The notes: generated by a model not told the origin, from the sequence alone. DNA of 21,502 bases from Dicyema japonicum (GCA_011109175.1 RDEW01000136.1:26933-48434), one strand, 5' to 3'. Positions 1-9,279 are shown, counted from the first letter of the stretch. Numbers and translations: made by a program.

Positions 1-299
1 AAGAGAACGCCCCCATATAAAGATTCCCTGCTGAGAAGTTAATGTACCAACCTGCCACACGGAAACTGTATTTGACTTTATTAACTGATAACTTAAAGCG
101 TAGCCTTGAAGATATAACACCGACATTTCTGTGGACAGAAACTAAGAATATTATTAAAAACACTACAAGGAATGTTATTGTAACCCTCTGACCAAGCAGA
201 CATCATCATAAAATCAATAAACTATCTACTCAACTAAACAAGTGCACCTAAAAGCAGAAAACACAATCAACTCTAGCAAGTCAAAAAGCTAAAATCGGA
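1..299. other. AT-rich stretch without a recognised gene
   Basis: Short broken frames only. The stretch may be the upstream part of the decayed LINE that continues after the SINE, because the SINE target-site duplication shows that 299 and 671 were once adjacent. I see no motif that proves it. Confidence 0.3.
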
Positions 300-314
300 A
301 ATCGGTTACTCTAA
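300..314. repeat. left target-site duplication of the SINE
   Basis: AATCGGTTACTCTAA occurs here and again at 656-670, exactly bracketing the SINE. Fifteen identical bases are typical of LINE-mediated (target-primed) insertion. The right copy is at 656-670. Confidence 0.9.
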
Positions 315-655
315 TAATAATAATTAAGCACTACCGCGTTGCCATAAGCACGTAAGATGCCCAGAATTTCGCTCGTGCAGAACACACACTTTATTTAAAT
401 AAATAACAGTTATTATAACTAATCGTAGAGGGAGAACCAAGGAATGCTCTTCACTTCTTTGTTTTTTTCTTTTTCTTGTGTGTATGTCTTTTTGACTATC
501 CAGTTCCGCAGTAAATCTCCACTGATGACGGCGTCACTCGTCAAGGCCTTTCCGCATCGTAGATGCGTGTAACCTTCCACCAGGTGTACAGTAGCGAGAA
601 TCGAACCCGTGACCTAAGCCACTTTAGTCCGACACCTAACCACTATGCCTCCCGG
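315..655 (-). mobile_element. full-length tRNA-derived SINE
   Basis: On the minus strand the element begins CCGGGAGGCATAGTGG and carries a tRNA-like head with pol III box A (649-635) and box B (608-596). A unique body follows and a short TTA-rich tail ends at 315. A perfect 15-bp target-site duplication flanks it. The body contains the small hairpin GCATC-TAC-GATGC and the near-palindrome TGACGCCGTCA, both shared with the copy at 13266-13505. A SINE encodes no protein and is mobilised by a partner LINE, which I cannot identify here. Length, head and duplication all fit a complete insertion. Confidence 0.9.
596..649 (-). promoter_or_regulatory. internal RNA polymerase III promoter of the SINE (boxes A and B)
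   Basis: Box A GGCATAGTGGTTAGG lies at 649-635 and box B GGGTTCGATTCTC at 608-596, separated by 26 bases. Both match the tRNA consensus closely (box B GGTTCGANTCC). The segment is a promoter and tRNA relic. A functional tRNA is unlikely because the acceptor stem does not close and it continues directly into the SINE body. Confidence 0.8.
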
Positions 656-670
656 AATCGGTTACTCTAA

Positions 671-1039
671 GAAATTTAAAAACTACAAAAATCAGCTAAA
701 AGTGGAGAAATCGACGGACTGGTGAACGAAATATAAAAATAAAAGAACAGGTCAAGGAAGTTCAAGGTAGTACGTCTACTAATCTTAAACAACCCTTCCA
801 GAGTCACTACGGTTATCGACCAAAAAAATAGTAGTGAATAAAGTAGGTATTGTGTCTTACATTTCAGAAAACTGTTCATCGTTCAGGAAGTTGAGAATCA
901 GTTTATGATCAAAGGCCATTCTTCTAAAACCAAGTAACAGCAGAGGAAACCTCATAGCCAAACAAATATTTGTCAAATCAGCATGCCCTGAAGAGATACA
1001 CGCATAATTATTAAAATATGGACCAACTGAGGTATATTC
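671..1039 (+). other. probable decayed upstream part of a LINE
   Basis: There is no intact frame, only short lysine- and serine-rich pieces. The stretch sits directly before an RT relic on the same strand and resembles linker sequence between endonuclease and RT, but this is inference from position. Confidence 0.3.
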
Positions 1040-1480
1040 ATCACTGAAATAGTTAGACTGAACAAACCATCTTTTCTAGAAGCAACCGTAATCCTGGTAC
1101 AGAAATCAGACAAAGATTCTCTAAACAACTCCACACAATTATTCTAAACTACGCGAAATTTTATTTTTCAATATTCTGAACAAAATTGAGAGAATTTCTC
1201 AAAACCAGAGTGGATTTCGAACTGGAAGATCTACACAGATGCAGTATGGGCACATAGGTGTTCACTGCCATGTCCCAGATGTATAAAACTAATATTCATG
1301 TACTAGAAATTGATTTTTCCCCTGTTTTGACACAGTAAACAGAAATAATTTGTTAATAGTTGTCGAAAGCTTCTACTAAATGATATCTGGCTATCATAAT
1401 CTCCATATTTTACAATAACACTTCAACTCCCGCCAATTATGCGATGGAGAATTACTTTTAATCAGCAATTACTAGAAAAT
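1040..1480 (+). pseudogene. decayed non-LTR reverse transcriptase relic
   Basis: Three RT blocks appear in order on the plus strand, in shifting frames. The first, near 1074-1140, reads SFLEATVILVQKSDKD and resembles the 'EA-x-I-x-x-x-K-x-x-KD' block that precedes the palm. The second, near 1190-1235, reads QSGFRTGRST, the usual 'Q-x-GFR-x-x-x-ST' block. The third, near 1300-1360, reads LEIDFS...DTVNR, which is motif A (Asp in 'xIDFSxAFDTVNR') with a one-base loss in the middle. Motif B and the YADD box are not recognisable downstream. Stops and frameshifts make it dead. The clade cannot be fixed; the first block recalls L1- or CR1-like elements. Confidence 0.65.
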
Positions 1481-1499
1481 ATCAAGAAAGCCCAAGAAC

Positions 1500-1888
1500 A
1501 ACCCTAGCAACGATTACCTATCTAAAACAAAAATGTAAGTGCTCACCACTGAAGATCTCGAGACATTTCGTAGGAAGGTGCAGAACTTGAAGGGACAGAA
1601 CAAGATAAATATAATGATTATTATTTCTCGAATGCATTTAATAATAAACTTAGGAAAAGCAGTAATACTTCCCATTGACAATATTACATTTGTTAATGTA
1701 ACACCCTTAAATTCATGGTCACATTTGGTGTCTTGGAGATAAAAGACTTCCTTTCTGCATTCACATAAACGAGAATGAAAAAAGTTAAAAATTGAGACAT
1801 AAATTTTAGTCAATTTATATATTTTTTACTTTAAAATATATTATTTAAGAATATTTTCAGAAGTTTCTTTTTTGATTTCATTAAAATG
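1500..1888. other. AT-rich stretch, no supported gene
   Basis: Frames of 67 (+) and 99 (-) residues overlap each other across 1514-1813. Neither shows a motif, and the minus frame is a run of Ile and Phe from low-complexity DNA. It may be the decayed tail of the preceding LINE. Confidence 0.3.
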
Positions 1889-2600
1889 CAGGGCTGTGGA
1901 GTAGGTAAAATATATAACGACTCCTCGACTCTGTTCTGACTCCTGTTAATAATTAAAATGATTCAGACGTTGTAAAAAAAACATTTAGAAAAGAAAATTT
2001 AACTATTATTTTTTAGAAATAATATAGCTTCGATCAGATCTTTCTTCATAGAAGCTCGAAGGTCTGATTTGATAATTTTTAGCCCAGAAAACAGCCTTTC
2101 TACGATGACTTGTGTAGGAAGTAGATCAAGAGATCCCTTTTCAAAACAACGAGTTCAATGAGATGCATTTAAAATTTTTCAGCATCCATGAATATACTAA
2201 TTTTATCAGATTGAAAAAACTTATTTAACACTGACTGACTTAGAGATGTAGTATTTTCTAAGGGGCACATCAAAGGAAAACAAATACCATTGAATGTTTT
2301 TATCAACAATATTTAGAATATTTGGATGGAATCTAAATAAATACCTCTTGAGATTGAAATATATAATTACGATGTAAAGACATATCAATTTGGGATACAA
2401 ATAATATGGAAGAAAAATTAATTTAAAATTATTATATCTATTATTAAATTAATTTAAATTAGCCAAAATTTGACGTGTCATTATCGACAATTAATATTAG
2501 AATTTTGTCTTATACTAATAAACAAAATCAACCTTTTTATCACTGACTCCTACTCCAATTCCTCAAATATAATTTCTTCGACTCCGACTCCACAGCCCTG
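1889..2600 (-). mobile_element. hAT-type DNA transposon remnant
   Basis: The left end CAGGGCTGTGGAGT (1889) and the right end ...ACTCCACAGCCCTG (2600) are inverted repeats of the kind seen in many hAT elements, followed inside by repeated GACTC-rich sequence on both sides. The flanks TTAAAATG (1881-1888) and TTAAATG (2601-2607) look like an 8-bp target duplication that has lost one A. The 712-bp interior keeps only the C-terminus of the transposase, on the minus strand. It is therefore an internally deleted, inactive copy. Confidence 0.85.
1999..2154 (-). pseudogene. hAT transposase C-terminal dimerisation domain
   Basis: An open stretch of 51 codons ending in TAA reads ...DLLPTQVIVERLFSGLK, then IIKSDLR and EAILFLKNN. 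This is the hallmark hATC dimerisation segment: 'ERLFS-x-LK-x-I-x-SDLR' followed by 'EAILFL'. A stop immediately upstream (2155-2157) and the short remaining interior show that the RNase H-like catalytic region has been lost or is unrecognisable. The domain normally mediates transposase multimerisation. It runs antisense to the left end of the element and finishes about 110 bases inside the left inverted repeat, which is normal for a transposase C-terminus. Confidence 0.85.
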
Positions 2601-3060
2601 TTAAATGCATTGTAATGACTTCTTTGCAAACGAGATGGGCAGATGCTTTATATGATAAATCACAAATATCGAGGTTTTCCATCAGTTTTTGATTCCCAAA
2701 GTGAGGTCGAATTGTATTATGATTCTACAATGTATTCTAACGACAAATCGACTAAAATGAAGCAAATTATTTATTGTCCCAATAAAACGACTGAACTGTC
2801 CGTCTTAAATTACCAACAATGCTAAAACAATCAAAGAGAATGTATTCTTAAAACATGATAACCATAATACAGCTATATTTTCTGACAGCTAATTGCTCAT
2901 TTATGCCTCAGGATTCATTTGTTTAAAGGGAAAGTCCCCAACTAAGGGATATCAGATCTAATGACTGTAGAAAATAAAAATAATATTTTTGTTTATAGTT
3001 AAAATAAATTACGATTATTAAAATATAATATTATAAATATATTTAAATTTCCTGTTCAAC
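2601..3060. other. AT-rich stretch with one weak open frame
   Basis: A 60-codon plus-strand frame at 2643-2825 has balanced composition, but I see no known motif, start context or neighbouring exon. The rest is AT-rich spacer. Confidence 0.25.
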
Positions 3061-3414
3061 GTGGGGATGCGTGTATTTGTATTGTCAACACCTTCCAAAT
3101 ACCTTCTGGACTACTTTATTCAACACTCACCCACAAGACTACCCAGAATATTTGCCGGTTCCATATCTGAGAGTTTCCCTGACTTTCCGCAAGTTCACCC
3201 TATATCACTTGAAATCAGCAAATCCTTCCATACAGTCAATGACAACGCATCACACGTGGATGTCCTCATCAATGAAATCCCATTCCAAACTTTCACAACT
3301 TTGAGACAATCCAACCCCACGCGCATTCCTATAATCTGAAAATCAACTGTGGAAATTTTTTAATGAGAATAAAAACATTCCTTCCATTATTGAGGAAATC
3401 ATCGAACCCACACA
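3061..3414 (+). pseudogene. weak coding-like relic, unrecognised
   Basis: GC content rises here compared with both sides. Two plus-strand frames stay open: 3061-3339 (92 codons) and a +2 frame that continues after two stops with LWKFFNENKNIPSIIEE up to about 3414. The frames overlap, so at most one is real at each point. No domain is recognised. It may be a retroelement fragment or a decayed exon. Confidence 0.25.
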
Positions 3415-3908
3415 TTATTAATATTTGTGCCCCACTCAACTTAAACAAGGATTATTTTAACAACCACTTTAGTAAATATTTAAATTTTATATTTTTTTAT
3501 TTTATCCATTTTAATTAAAATACAATTTTGCTCCCATTTTAATAAATTAGTTATTTTCGATATATTTTGCAGCATTTTCAACTCGCTTTACTTTGTCTTT
3601 ACAACATGTAATATTGTGTAATTTAACTTGGATTGCTATATTATGTAATTTTATTTAATTTTTATGTTAACGATGTCTAATCGTTCTCACTTTGAATTCT
3701 AAATTTACATATAAAATTTTGTTTACTTTGATCTATGCTTTACGTAATCTATTTTTCTATAATGCTTTGTAGATATGGCCTTCACTCATAATTTCATCTC
3801 CATGGCAACGATTGGATTGTCGAAAGAACTAATGAGATACAAGATTGCTGTAAACTCACTGTGGACAAAGGAGAGTAATTATTATAATTTACATTTGCCT
3901 GTCTGAAC
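3415..3908. other. AT-rich stretch, nothing recognised
   Basis: Low-complexity TTTTA/TAATT-rich DNA without an open frame of note or repeat ends that I can detect. Confidence 0.4.
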
Positions 3909-4509
3909 ATGAAGAGTATGGACTCTAATATTATGAACACACTCAGTCATTTGGTCAACTCAATTCATCATATTTCGAGACTCAACTCTTTTGGCTTTAC
4001 TGGAAACCAGGTTTTTGCTGAAGACCTCCTAAATGTTGCTAACAAGACAAGTTTGCTTAATTTTAAACTTTTGGCCAATTTCCATCGTTTCTGGTTGGGG
4101 ATTACGCCCAGTCCCCTTACTTTAAGGCCAGACCCTCAAAGGATCAACAACCTCAGTCAATTTCTCTAGCAGACTGTGTGAATATTCTGCAGCATGCCTG
4201 TGAGAAGTTTATTAAGAAAAACAAAATGAAGCCATTCAATTTATTATTAAAGGTAGGATATCCTAAAAGTTGTGTTTGTGGTAATTCTGAGAGTATTTGT
4301 TTTGGCTGTTCAAGTGTGAGAGGGGGGTTTGTAACCTTTCCGTTATTGACAATAAAACTTACTTTGATTCGTTTATTTTGGTTAAGGTAAGTGAAGGACT
4401 GCTTGTGAATTTGTTGTTGAATAATATGGAGATTAAATATCTCGAATTTAATCAAACTTTTCCTGGAAGGGATCCTTTTCTGATTGGAAGTCTGTCCAGA
4501 GTTGTTTGA
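3909..4509 (+). pseudogene. broken gene relic of unknown function
   Basis: Three successive plus-strand frames carry protein-like sequence. The first is 3909-4169, opening MKSMDSNIMNTLSHLV. The second, without ATG, runs from about 4063 to 4387 and includes ISLADCVNILQHACEKFIKK and a Cys-rich CVCGNSESICFGC. The third is 4297-4509, containing FILVKVSEGLLVNLLLNN and ending in TGA. The overlaps and frame changes look like one reading frame broken by about two small indels. The CxC(x7)CxxC pattern could bind a metal, but I do not recognise a family. The opposite-strand frame at 4153-4455 is probably a shadow. Confidence 0.35.
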
Positions 4510-4835
4510 GGTTGGCGCAAGAGGAGGTACAACAAAAGCTGGGAGAGGTTGCTATTAGTTAATTATAATATTACAATAAAGTTCTGTTCTATTACTATTC
4601 TGGGTTACTAAGGGAGACTAGTTGTCGTCAAAATAAGCCTATACAGAAAATCTCACTCGATTTCTAGTAGATTAGGCAACCATCCCTATAATATCTTCAT
4701 CTTTAACACTGTGAACTCACAAGATTAGATCAGTCGTTCTTTAGCTACACTCCAAAAATATGACAAGTTAAAATTATTTTTTGATTAAAACTAACTCTCC
4801 ATAACCTTGTATGGTCATCGTCTGCGTTATCCTCA
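4510..4835. other. intergenic stretch, nothing recognised
   Basis: No frame or repeat that I can support. An AATAAA lies near 4576, about 65 bases past the stop of the preceding relic, and could be its polyadenylation signal. This is inference only. Confidence 0.3.
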
Positions 4836-5236
4836 ATGGCGCCTAAAGCAGGATTTGTGATTATGTTTTCGAAGAATTACAAAAATACTACAATGCATTT
4901 TAATGAAGTCAAACAAGAAACTCCTGAAAATATTCTTAAACTATAAGCAGATATTGTTTATTCTCTACAAGGCAATAATCAGTCACAATGTTAAGAATTG
5001 ACGATATGTCGGAAGATCTCAAACAATTCTTAATTATTTCCTTCAGAAAAACAAAATTTCAAGTTATCAAACTAGGATTCTCAGAATTGTGGGAAAATAT
5101 TTTTTCAATATTGTTGTTTTCCGACATTGTATTGAGAAATGATTTAGTCTATATAATGAGTAAGAAGTGTAATAATTTAAGTATTTGGAAAAGAGGAGAC
5201 GACGGAGTAGTTCTTACAAAAGAATCTGAAATATAG
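4836..5236 (+). pseudogene. weak coding-like relic, two short frames
   Basis: An ATG-started 36-codon frame (4836-4946, MAPKAGFVIMFSKNYKN...) is followed by an 82-codon frame at 4988-5236 (MLRIDDMSEDLKQFLIISF...). Both have balanced composition with charged and hydrophobic residues alternating. They lie in different frames and no domain is recognised. They may be the 5' part of the relic that follows at 5324, but no splice site pair was convincing. Confidence 0.25.
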
Positions 5237-5323
5237 AGCATCTTGTAAACCTTCACTGAATTCAAGTCACAAAACAGATTTTTAATAAAAATTAATTATA
5301 GCGATTGAGAATTACTGGTTTAT

Positions 5324-5838
5324 ATGAGGGGTGGCAGGACTGCGAAAGGGAGAACCCAGAATGACACGAAGGTTCTTCCAGAAGATTGCCTCGCCATCAT
5401 GAGGATAACTCCATTGCCTGTTCAATGCCTGGATGTCATAATGGGTCCTTAGTATGATGAAGTAAAAGACAGACAAATAGGTAATGTTGTTGAGGAAAAA
5501 ACGATTAAAGTATTACCTCAATTTATCTGTCATATAAACAATTTTAGTAATTTTTCTCAAATTAAAAGTAATTCATTTGCTCCACCAAGCTAAAAAGAAT
5601 AAGGGAGATATTATTAGATATTCCCAATGTAAGTTACGCTCTATCGTATTACACTTATCAAAACCCGGATTCATAAAAAAAGTTAACAACTAATAAAGTG
5701 TATACAGTTCTATTGGATGTAGGGAGACAAGTCCTCTCATGCACACAAATATACTCGGAACCACATAAAACAGTTAATGCAGTTGGAAGCCTCCCAAGAA
5801 ATGACCAAATGGTGATAAAAAAGCTTAATTGTACATAA
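5324..5838 (+). pseudogene. broken gene relic of unknown function
   Basis: From an ATG at 5324 a frame reads MRGGRTAKGRTQNDTKVLPE and on through LPVQCLDVIMGP, an in-frame TAG at 5450-5452, YDEVKDRQIGNVVEEK, and a TAA at 5591-5593. A second frame, open from 5572 to the stop at 5836-5838, continues with KRIREILLDIPNVSYALSYY, one TAA, then KVYTVLLDVGRQVLSCTQIY. Long protein-like runs with only two internal stops and one frame change over about 170 codons argue for former coding. I recognise no family. Confidence 0.35.
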
Positions 5839-5876
5839 GGAGGTAATCCTGGAAGCTTAATTGTACAATCCTGGAA
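5821..5876. repeat. short imperfect tandem duplication
   Basis: AAGCTTAATTGTACA occurs at 5821 and 5853, and AATCCTGGAA at 5845 and 5867. This is a 32-bp unit followed by a copy missing about 10 bp. Confidence 0.7.
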
Positions 5877-5978
5877 CTATGTTCAAATTGAGACATTTTA
5901 TAACATGCGGAATAATGTAAATTGAAGAAACCCTTAATAAATTATCCAGTGGGTACACTCAATCACAAAGTCCTCCCA

Positions 5979-6173
5979 ATGACAGAAAAGTCCACCCAGA
6001 ACCAACATAAAAGGAGGATGTCCATTCCTGTGAGAACTCCTCCAGTTGAGAGGGAGAGAAAAATAATCCTTTTAAATGCCAACCTGGCTCTGGGCGCCAC
6101 CTGAGACAGGTAAATCACATGACGCCACTCTATTAGAAGAGGGAAGAGGAGGAACGGAAGAATAAAAGAAATC
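5979..6173 (+). repeat. left copy (R1) of a 0.19-kb direct repeat
   Basis: This segment recurs almost unchanged at 7859-8050 (R2) on either side of an RT gene. The two copies begin at the same ATG and end at the same point (...AATAAAAGAAATC). Within it a 41-codon frame, MTEKSTQNQHKRRMSIPV..., runs from 5979 to the TGA at 6102-6104. R1 and R2 differ by about six substitutions and one short gap, and the only residue changes are in ERER versus EKKR. A diverged inverted copy lies at 12671-12870. It could be the 5' end of the retrotransposon, present twice because a second copy inserted head to tail. Confidence 0.85.
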
Positions 6174-6234
6174 GATTCTTGATTCTATATCGCCAAATAC
6201 ACCCGAGACGCTGATATGGAGGAAAATTAAATAT

Positions 6235-7807
6235 TTGAGACGTTGCAATGAAGGCTCTGAGAAAGTCCTCCACGGACAGGGATGTAGCAACATCGACCCA
6301 AATATTTTAATGAAGCACTATGTCGCAATCAGCCATAAAAATTTCTCGAGGGAACACAGAGTCTACAAAAAGTTGTATCCATCATATGATTTGATTGTCT
6401 TTACTACACAAGAAGTTCGAAACGCAATCATGGATGCCAAAAACTCCCGTTCCCGAGGTGCTGAAAATGTCTCGATGATGGAACTGAAACACCTTGGTGA
6501 AAAAGCACCAAATTCCTATCATACGTTTATACTATATCTGTGAACAATAATATGATACCTTCTATATGGAAGAAATCCATAATTCTGCCAATTCGGAAGC
6601 CAAACAAACCTGCAAACAATCCCTCTTCTTATCGTCCAATTGCATTACTATGTGCAATGTCCCGAATTTTAGAAAAATTAATCTTAACACGAATCAAAAA
6701 TATTGTACCAAATCGAGTATTCCAGCATGGATTCCGCGAAAATCATTTTACTACGACTCACTTAACAAAATTAACTCAATATATATCTGATGGATTCTCT
6801 TATCCAAAACCACATAAAAAGACCATAATGGCTTCAATAGAATTGAAGAAAGCATTCGACTCCGTTTCCCGGACGCTGCTTATAGAGAAAATTTCTAACA
6901 CTCTTATAAATCCAAACATTAAAAGATGGCTGTCGAACTTTTTAAGTGGAAGAAGAGGACAAGTGATGTCAGATAACAGAAAATCTAAATCCCGTTTATT
7001 ACCGAATGGTGTCCCTCATGGTTCACCTCTCTCTCCCCTGCTCTTCAACCTGTACACCAATGACCTTCCCACCAATGACGATCCCGATACATTAATACTC
7101 TCATACGCAGATGACATTGTTCTTTCGACGAGAGACTCTAACTATGAGAAGGCAGGGATAAAACTTCAAAGTTATATTAGTATGCTGGAACATTGGCTCA
7201 CATCAAATCGACTGGAAGTTTCTACAGGAAAGTCGTTTATAACAATTTTCTCTACATATAGAAGATCATTATACTCTCCCAAAATGAAATTCCTATGAAT
7301 AAGTCTCCAACAATACTAGGATTAAAGTTAAATACTCTCCTGACATTCGGCCAACATGTCAATGACGTTATTACCAAAGTCAGGAGGAGGACCAACATAT
7401 TGAAAATTTTGTCCCAATCACCAATCGGGCACAACACCTTCTTACTACAGAAAATTTACAGACAATACATACTGCCAGTAATCGAATATGCTTGTCCCTC
7501 CTGGAGCTCGATGATTTCTGAATCGTCGTCTCAAAAATTAAAAGCCGCACAACTTGCTGCCTTGAAAATAATAAATAAGAAAACTGTGGATAACGTATTG
7601 AATGTTAAAGAACATTTAAGGTGAAAAGTGAAGTCATTTCTACAGTGGGCAACAAAAACCGGCTGTCCGCTTTCACTCTCTATATCTGACTATCTAGAAA
7701 ATGCGGGAAATCTATGGAGAATGAGACCATCCCCGTTTCTACCAATTCTGTTGGATCTTCGAGGAACCCGAACGAGAGCCAGAACCCGGAAAACCGGGAT
7801 CATTTAG
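6235..7807 (+). pseudogene. non-LTR reverse transcriptase, frameshifted
   Basis: Frame 1 (6235-6543) holds the pre-palm linker, with TTQEVRNAIMDAKNSRSRGAEN and MMELKHLGEKAP. Frame 2 (6540-7298) holds the palm: IPSIWKKSIILPIRKPNKPA, SSYRPIALLC, motif A as SIELKKAFDSV, motif B as NGVPHGSPLSPLLFNLYTND, and motif C as SYADDIVL. Frame 3 (7295-7807) holds the thumb and C-terminus (LGLKLNTLLTFGQHV, IEYACPSW), with one in-frame TGA at about 7622. Motif C is intact, but the first, metal-binding Asp of motif A is Glu and the usual PQG of motif B is PHG. The enzyme would copy element RNA at a nicked target. Together with the two frame changes, these substitutions make this copy inactive. Jockey/CR1-type placement is from motif style. 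Confidence 0.9.
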
Positions 7808-7858
7808 TCAGTAGTTATCTTTTGACTTTTTCTAATCCGGTGATCTTGGGGTAAAAAA

Positions 7859-8050
7859 ATGACTGAAAAGTCCACCCAGAACCAACATAAAAGAAGGATG
7901 TCCATTCCTGTGAGAACTCCTCCAGTTGAGAAAAAGAGAAAAATAATCCTTTTAAATGCCAACCTGGCTCTGGGCGCCACCTGAGACAGGTAAATCACAT
8001 GACGCCACTCTATTAGAAGGGAGGGAAGGAACGGAAGAATAAAAGAAATC
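7859..8050 (+). repeat. right copy (R2) of the 0.19-kb direct repeat
   Basis: Starts directly after the poly-A-like tail of the preceding element and repeats R1 nearly base for base, again with a 41-codon ATG frame (7859-7984). After 8050 the sequence diverges completely from that following R1. Confidence 0.85.
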
Positions 8051-8133
8051 TTTAATCAAGTACCCACATAGGTACCACACGGTTGATAACTTTCATAATA
8101 AAAAACATTAAAAATAAAAATAATAATAAAATA

Positions 8134-8493
8134 TCATTTATATTTGGATATAATTAATTTTCTCTTACTGTCAGACCCAACAAGTGAGACATTGGCCTTC
8201 CCTTTCAGTTCTGTTTGTACAATATTCACTACTCTGACGATATTAGGGATAATCTCATCTTTACTACGAAACTATTGTTATTATTTACATTACTTTGACT
8301 TTCTTTGGGAGTATAAGCATCTCTGATGACTTTCCTTTGAGCACTGTCCTTAGCATAGATCTACACATAATTAATACATCCTTCTCGGCAGCAAAACAAG
8401 ATATACTACATGTTTTGTATGCAGAATCACTACAAAGTGTTCTAATAAAGGAGGGGATATTATATTTTATGACTATTAATAAAATAAATTATA
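8134..8493 (-). pseudogene. coding-like relic of unknown function
   Basis: The minus strand is open from about 8493 to 8285, reading NIPSFIRTLCSDSAYKT...AAEKDVLIMCRS...KGKSSEMLILPKK. After a stop and a frame change it is open again from 8271 to the TGA at 8134, reading DEIIPNIVRVVNIVQTELKG then KANVSLVGSDSKRKLIISKY. The second half in particular has the look of real protein. The plus strand also has frames across the same bases (8144-8326, 8295-8507), so the strand is not certain. No family is recognised. Confidence 0.3.
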
Positions 8494-8686
8494 CCACCAG
8501 ACATTAAATTTAGCATTTAAATTTAAATTTCGAAAAAAAATAAAAATTATAAAATTAATTAGTTTGTTACCCACCGCTTTACGGATATGTAGTAGGCCGG
8601 CTGCCATCAAACGTCCAGTTGAGAGAGTTTTGGAATTCCACAGGTTTCTTAGAATTGTTAATTGCCTTGATTAGCGAAAGATTTTA

Positions 8687-9216
8687 TTGATAACGTCACC
8701 AAGTTGGTTAGGTGAGGGAAAGCAAAAAACTCTGAATTATCTTGTACGGAATTGGTATGAGATTTGCACGGGAATTAACGCAAGCCTACATTTCGTGTTT
8801 TTGAAGTTACGCAAGCCCATATTTCGTGTTTTTTTAAGTTTTTTGTCAGACATAGCAAGACCAGCAGAGAGTACAGTAGTTTAGAGTTGTTCAGTAATTG
8901 TTTGTTAAGTTTTAGGCTGTTTTTTGAGTCCAATTTGACTCGAGAAACGACACGGGAAGCGGTAAATTTTCATCTGGCCTTCAGGATAACATGGCTTAGT
9001 GGGACGAAATGGAAGAAGATTAGACCAACTATTTTTGGAGTTTTAGTTGCAGGAGAACTTTTTCAAAAATCTTCATTTAGATTGAACATTGAACCGTCCA
9101 CAATCAAAAGTACCTCTTCCCACAGAACCTCAATTTCTCTCGAGAAATCCTTTATTATCGAGCTGGCTCTAACAAAATTTTTAAAATTCACATTTTTTAT
9201 AAACAATTTTAAATAA
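8687..9216 (+). other. two weak adjacent open frames
   Basis: Frames of 65 codons (8687-8884) and 109 codons (8887-9216) follow each other in different phases. Neither shows a domain, and other frames of the same strand also contain protein-like patches (for example KVPLPTEPQFLSRNPLL near 9100). They could be the 5' part of the spliced relic that follows, or chance. Confidence 0.2.
8778..8840. repeat. 31-bp tandem duplication
   Basis: Two copies of a unit beginning ACGCAAGCC and ending in TTTCGTGTTTTT...AAGTT lie head to tail at 8778-8808 and 8809-8840, with a few substitutions. Confidence 0.8.
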
Positions 9217-9279
9217 AATTACAAGAATATAGTTGATGACAAATAAAGAAAACAATCACACATATTATTGCATATATTA

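Larger units (their letters stand above)
5979..7858 (+). mobile_element. Jockey-like non-LTR retrotransposon, inactive
   Basis: The unit starts with repeat R1, carries a linker and RT region (6235-7807) and ends in a short 3' UTR with a poly-A-like tail (GGGGTAAAAAA, 7849-7858), immediately followed by repeat R2. An endonuclease domain is not recognisable between R1 and the RT, so the copy is internally deleted or a hybrid. The RT frame is interrupted twice by frame changes and once by TGA. A mutilated sister of the RT is at 18429-18600. Confidence 0.7.

Noticed and set aside
596-655. A functional tRNA gene on the minus strand
   Set aside because: Boxes A and B are good, but the acceptor stem does not pair, no clear anticodon arm can be drawn, and the sequence continues into a SINE body flanked by a target duplication.
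1514-1813. A 99-codon minus-strand membrane protein
   Set aside because: The hydrophobic part is a run of ATT/ATA codons in low-complexity DNA, and a plus-strand frame overlaps it; no motif or second copy.
5979-8050. An LTR retrotransposon with 0.19-kb LTRs
   Set aside because: The RT is of non-LTR type, there is no protease, RNase H or integrase, the repeats do not begin TG and end CA, and a poly-A-like tail precedes the right copy.
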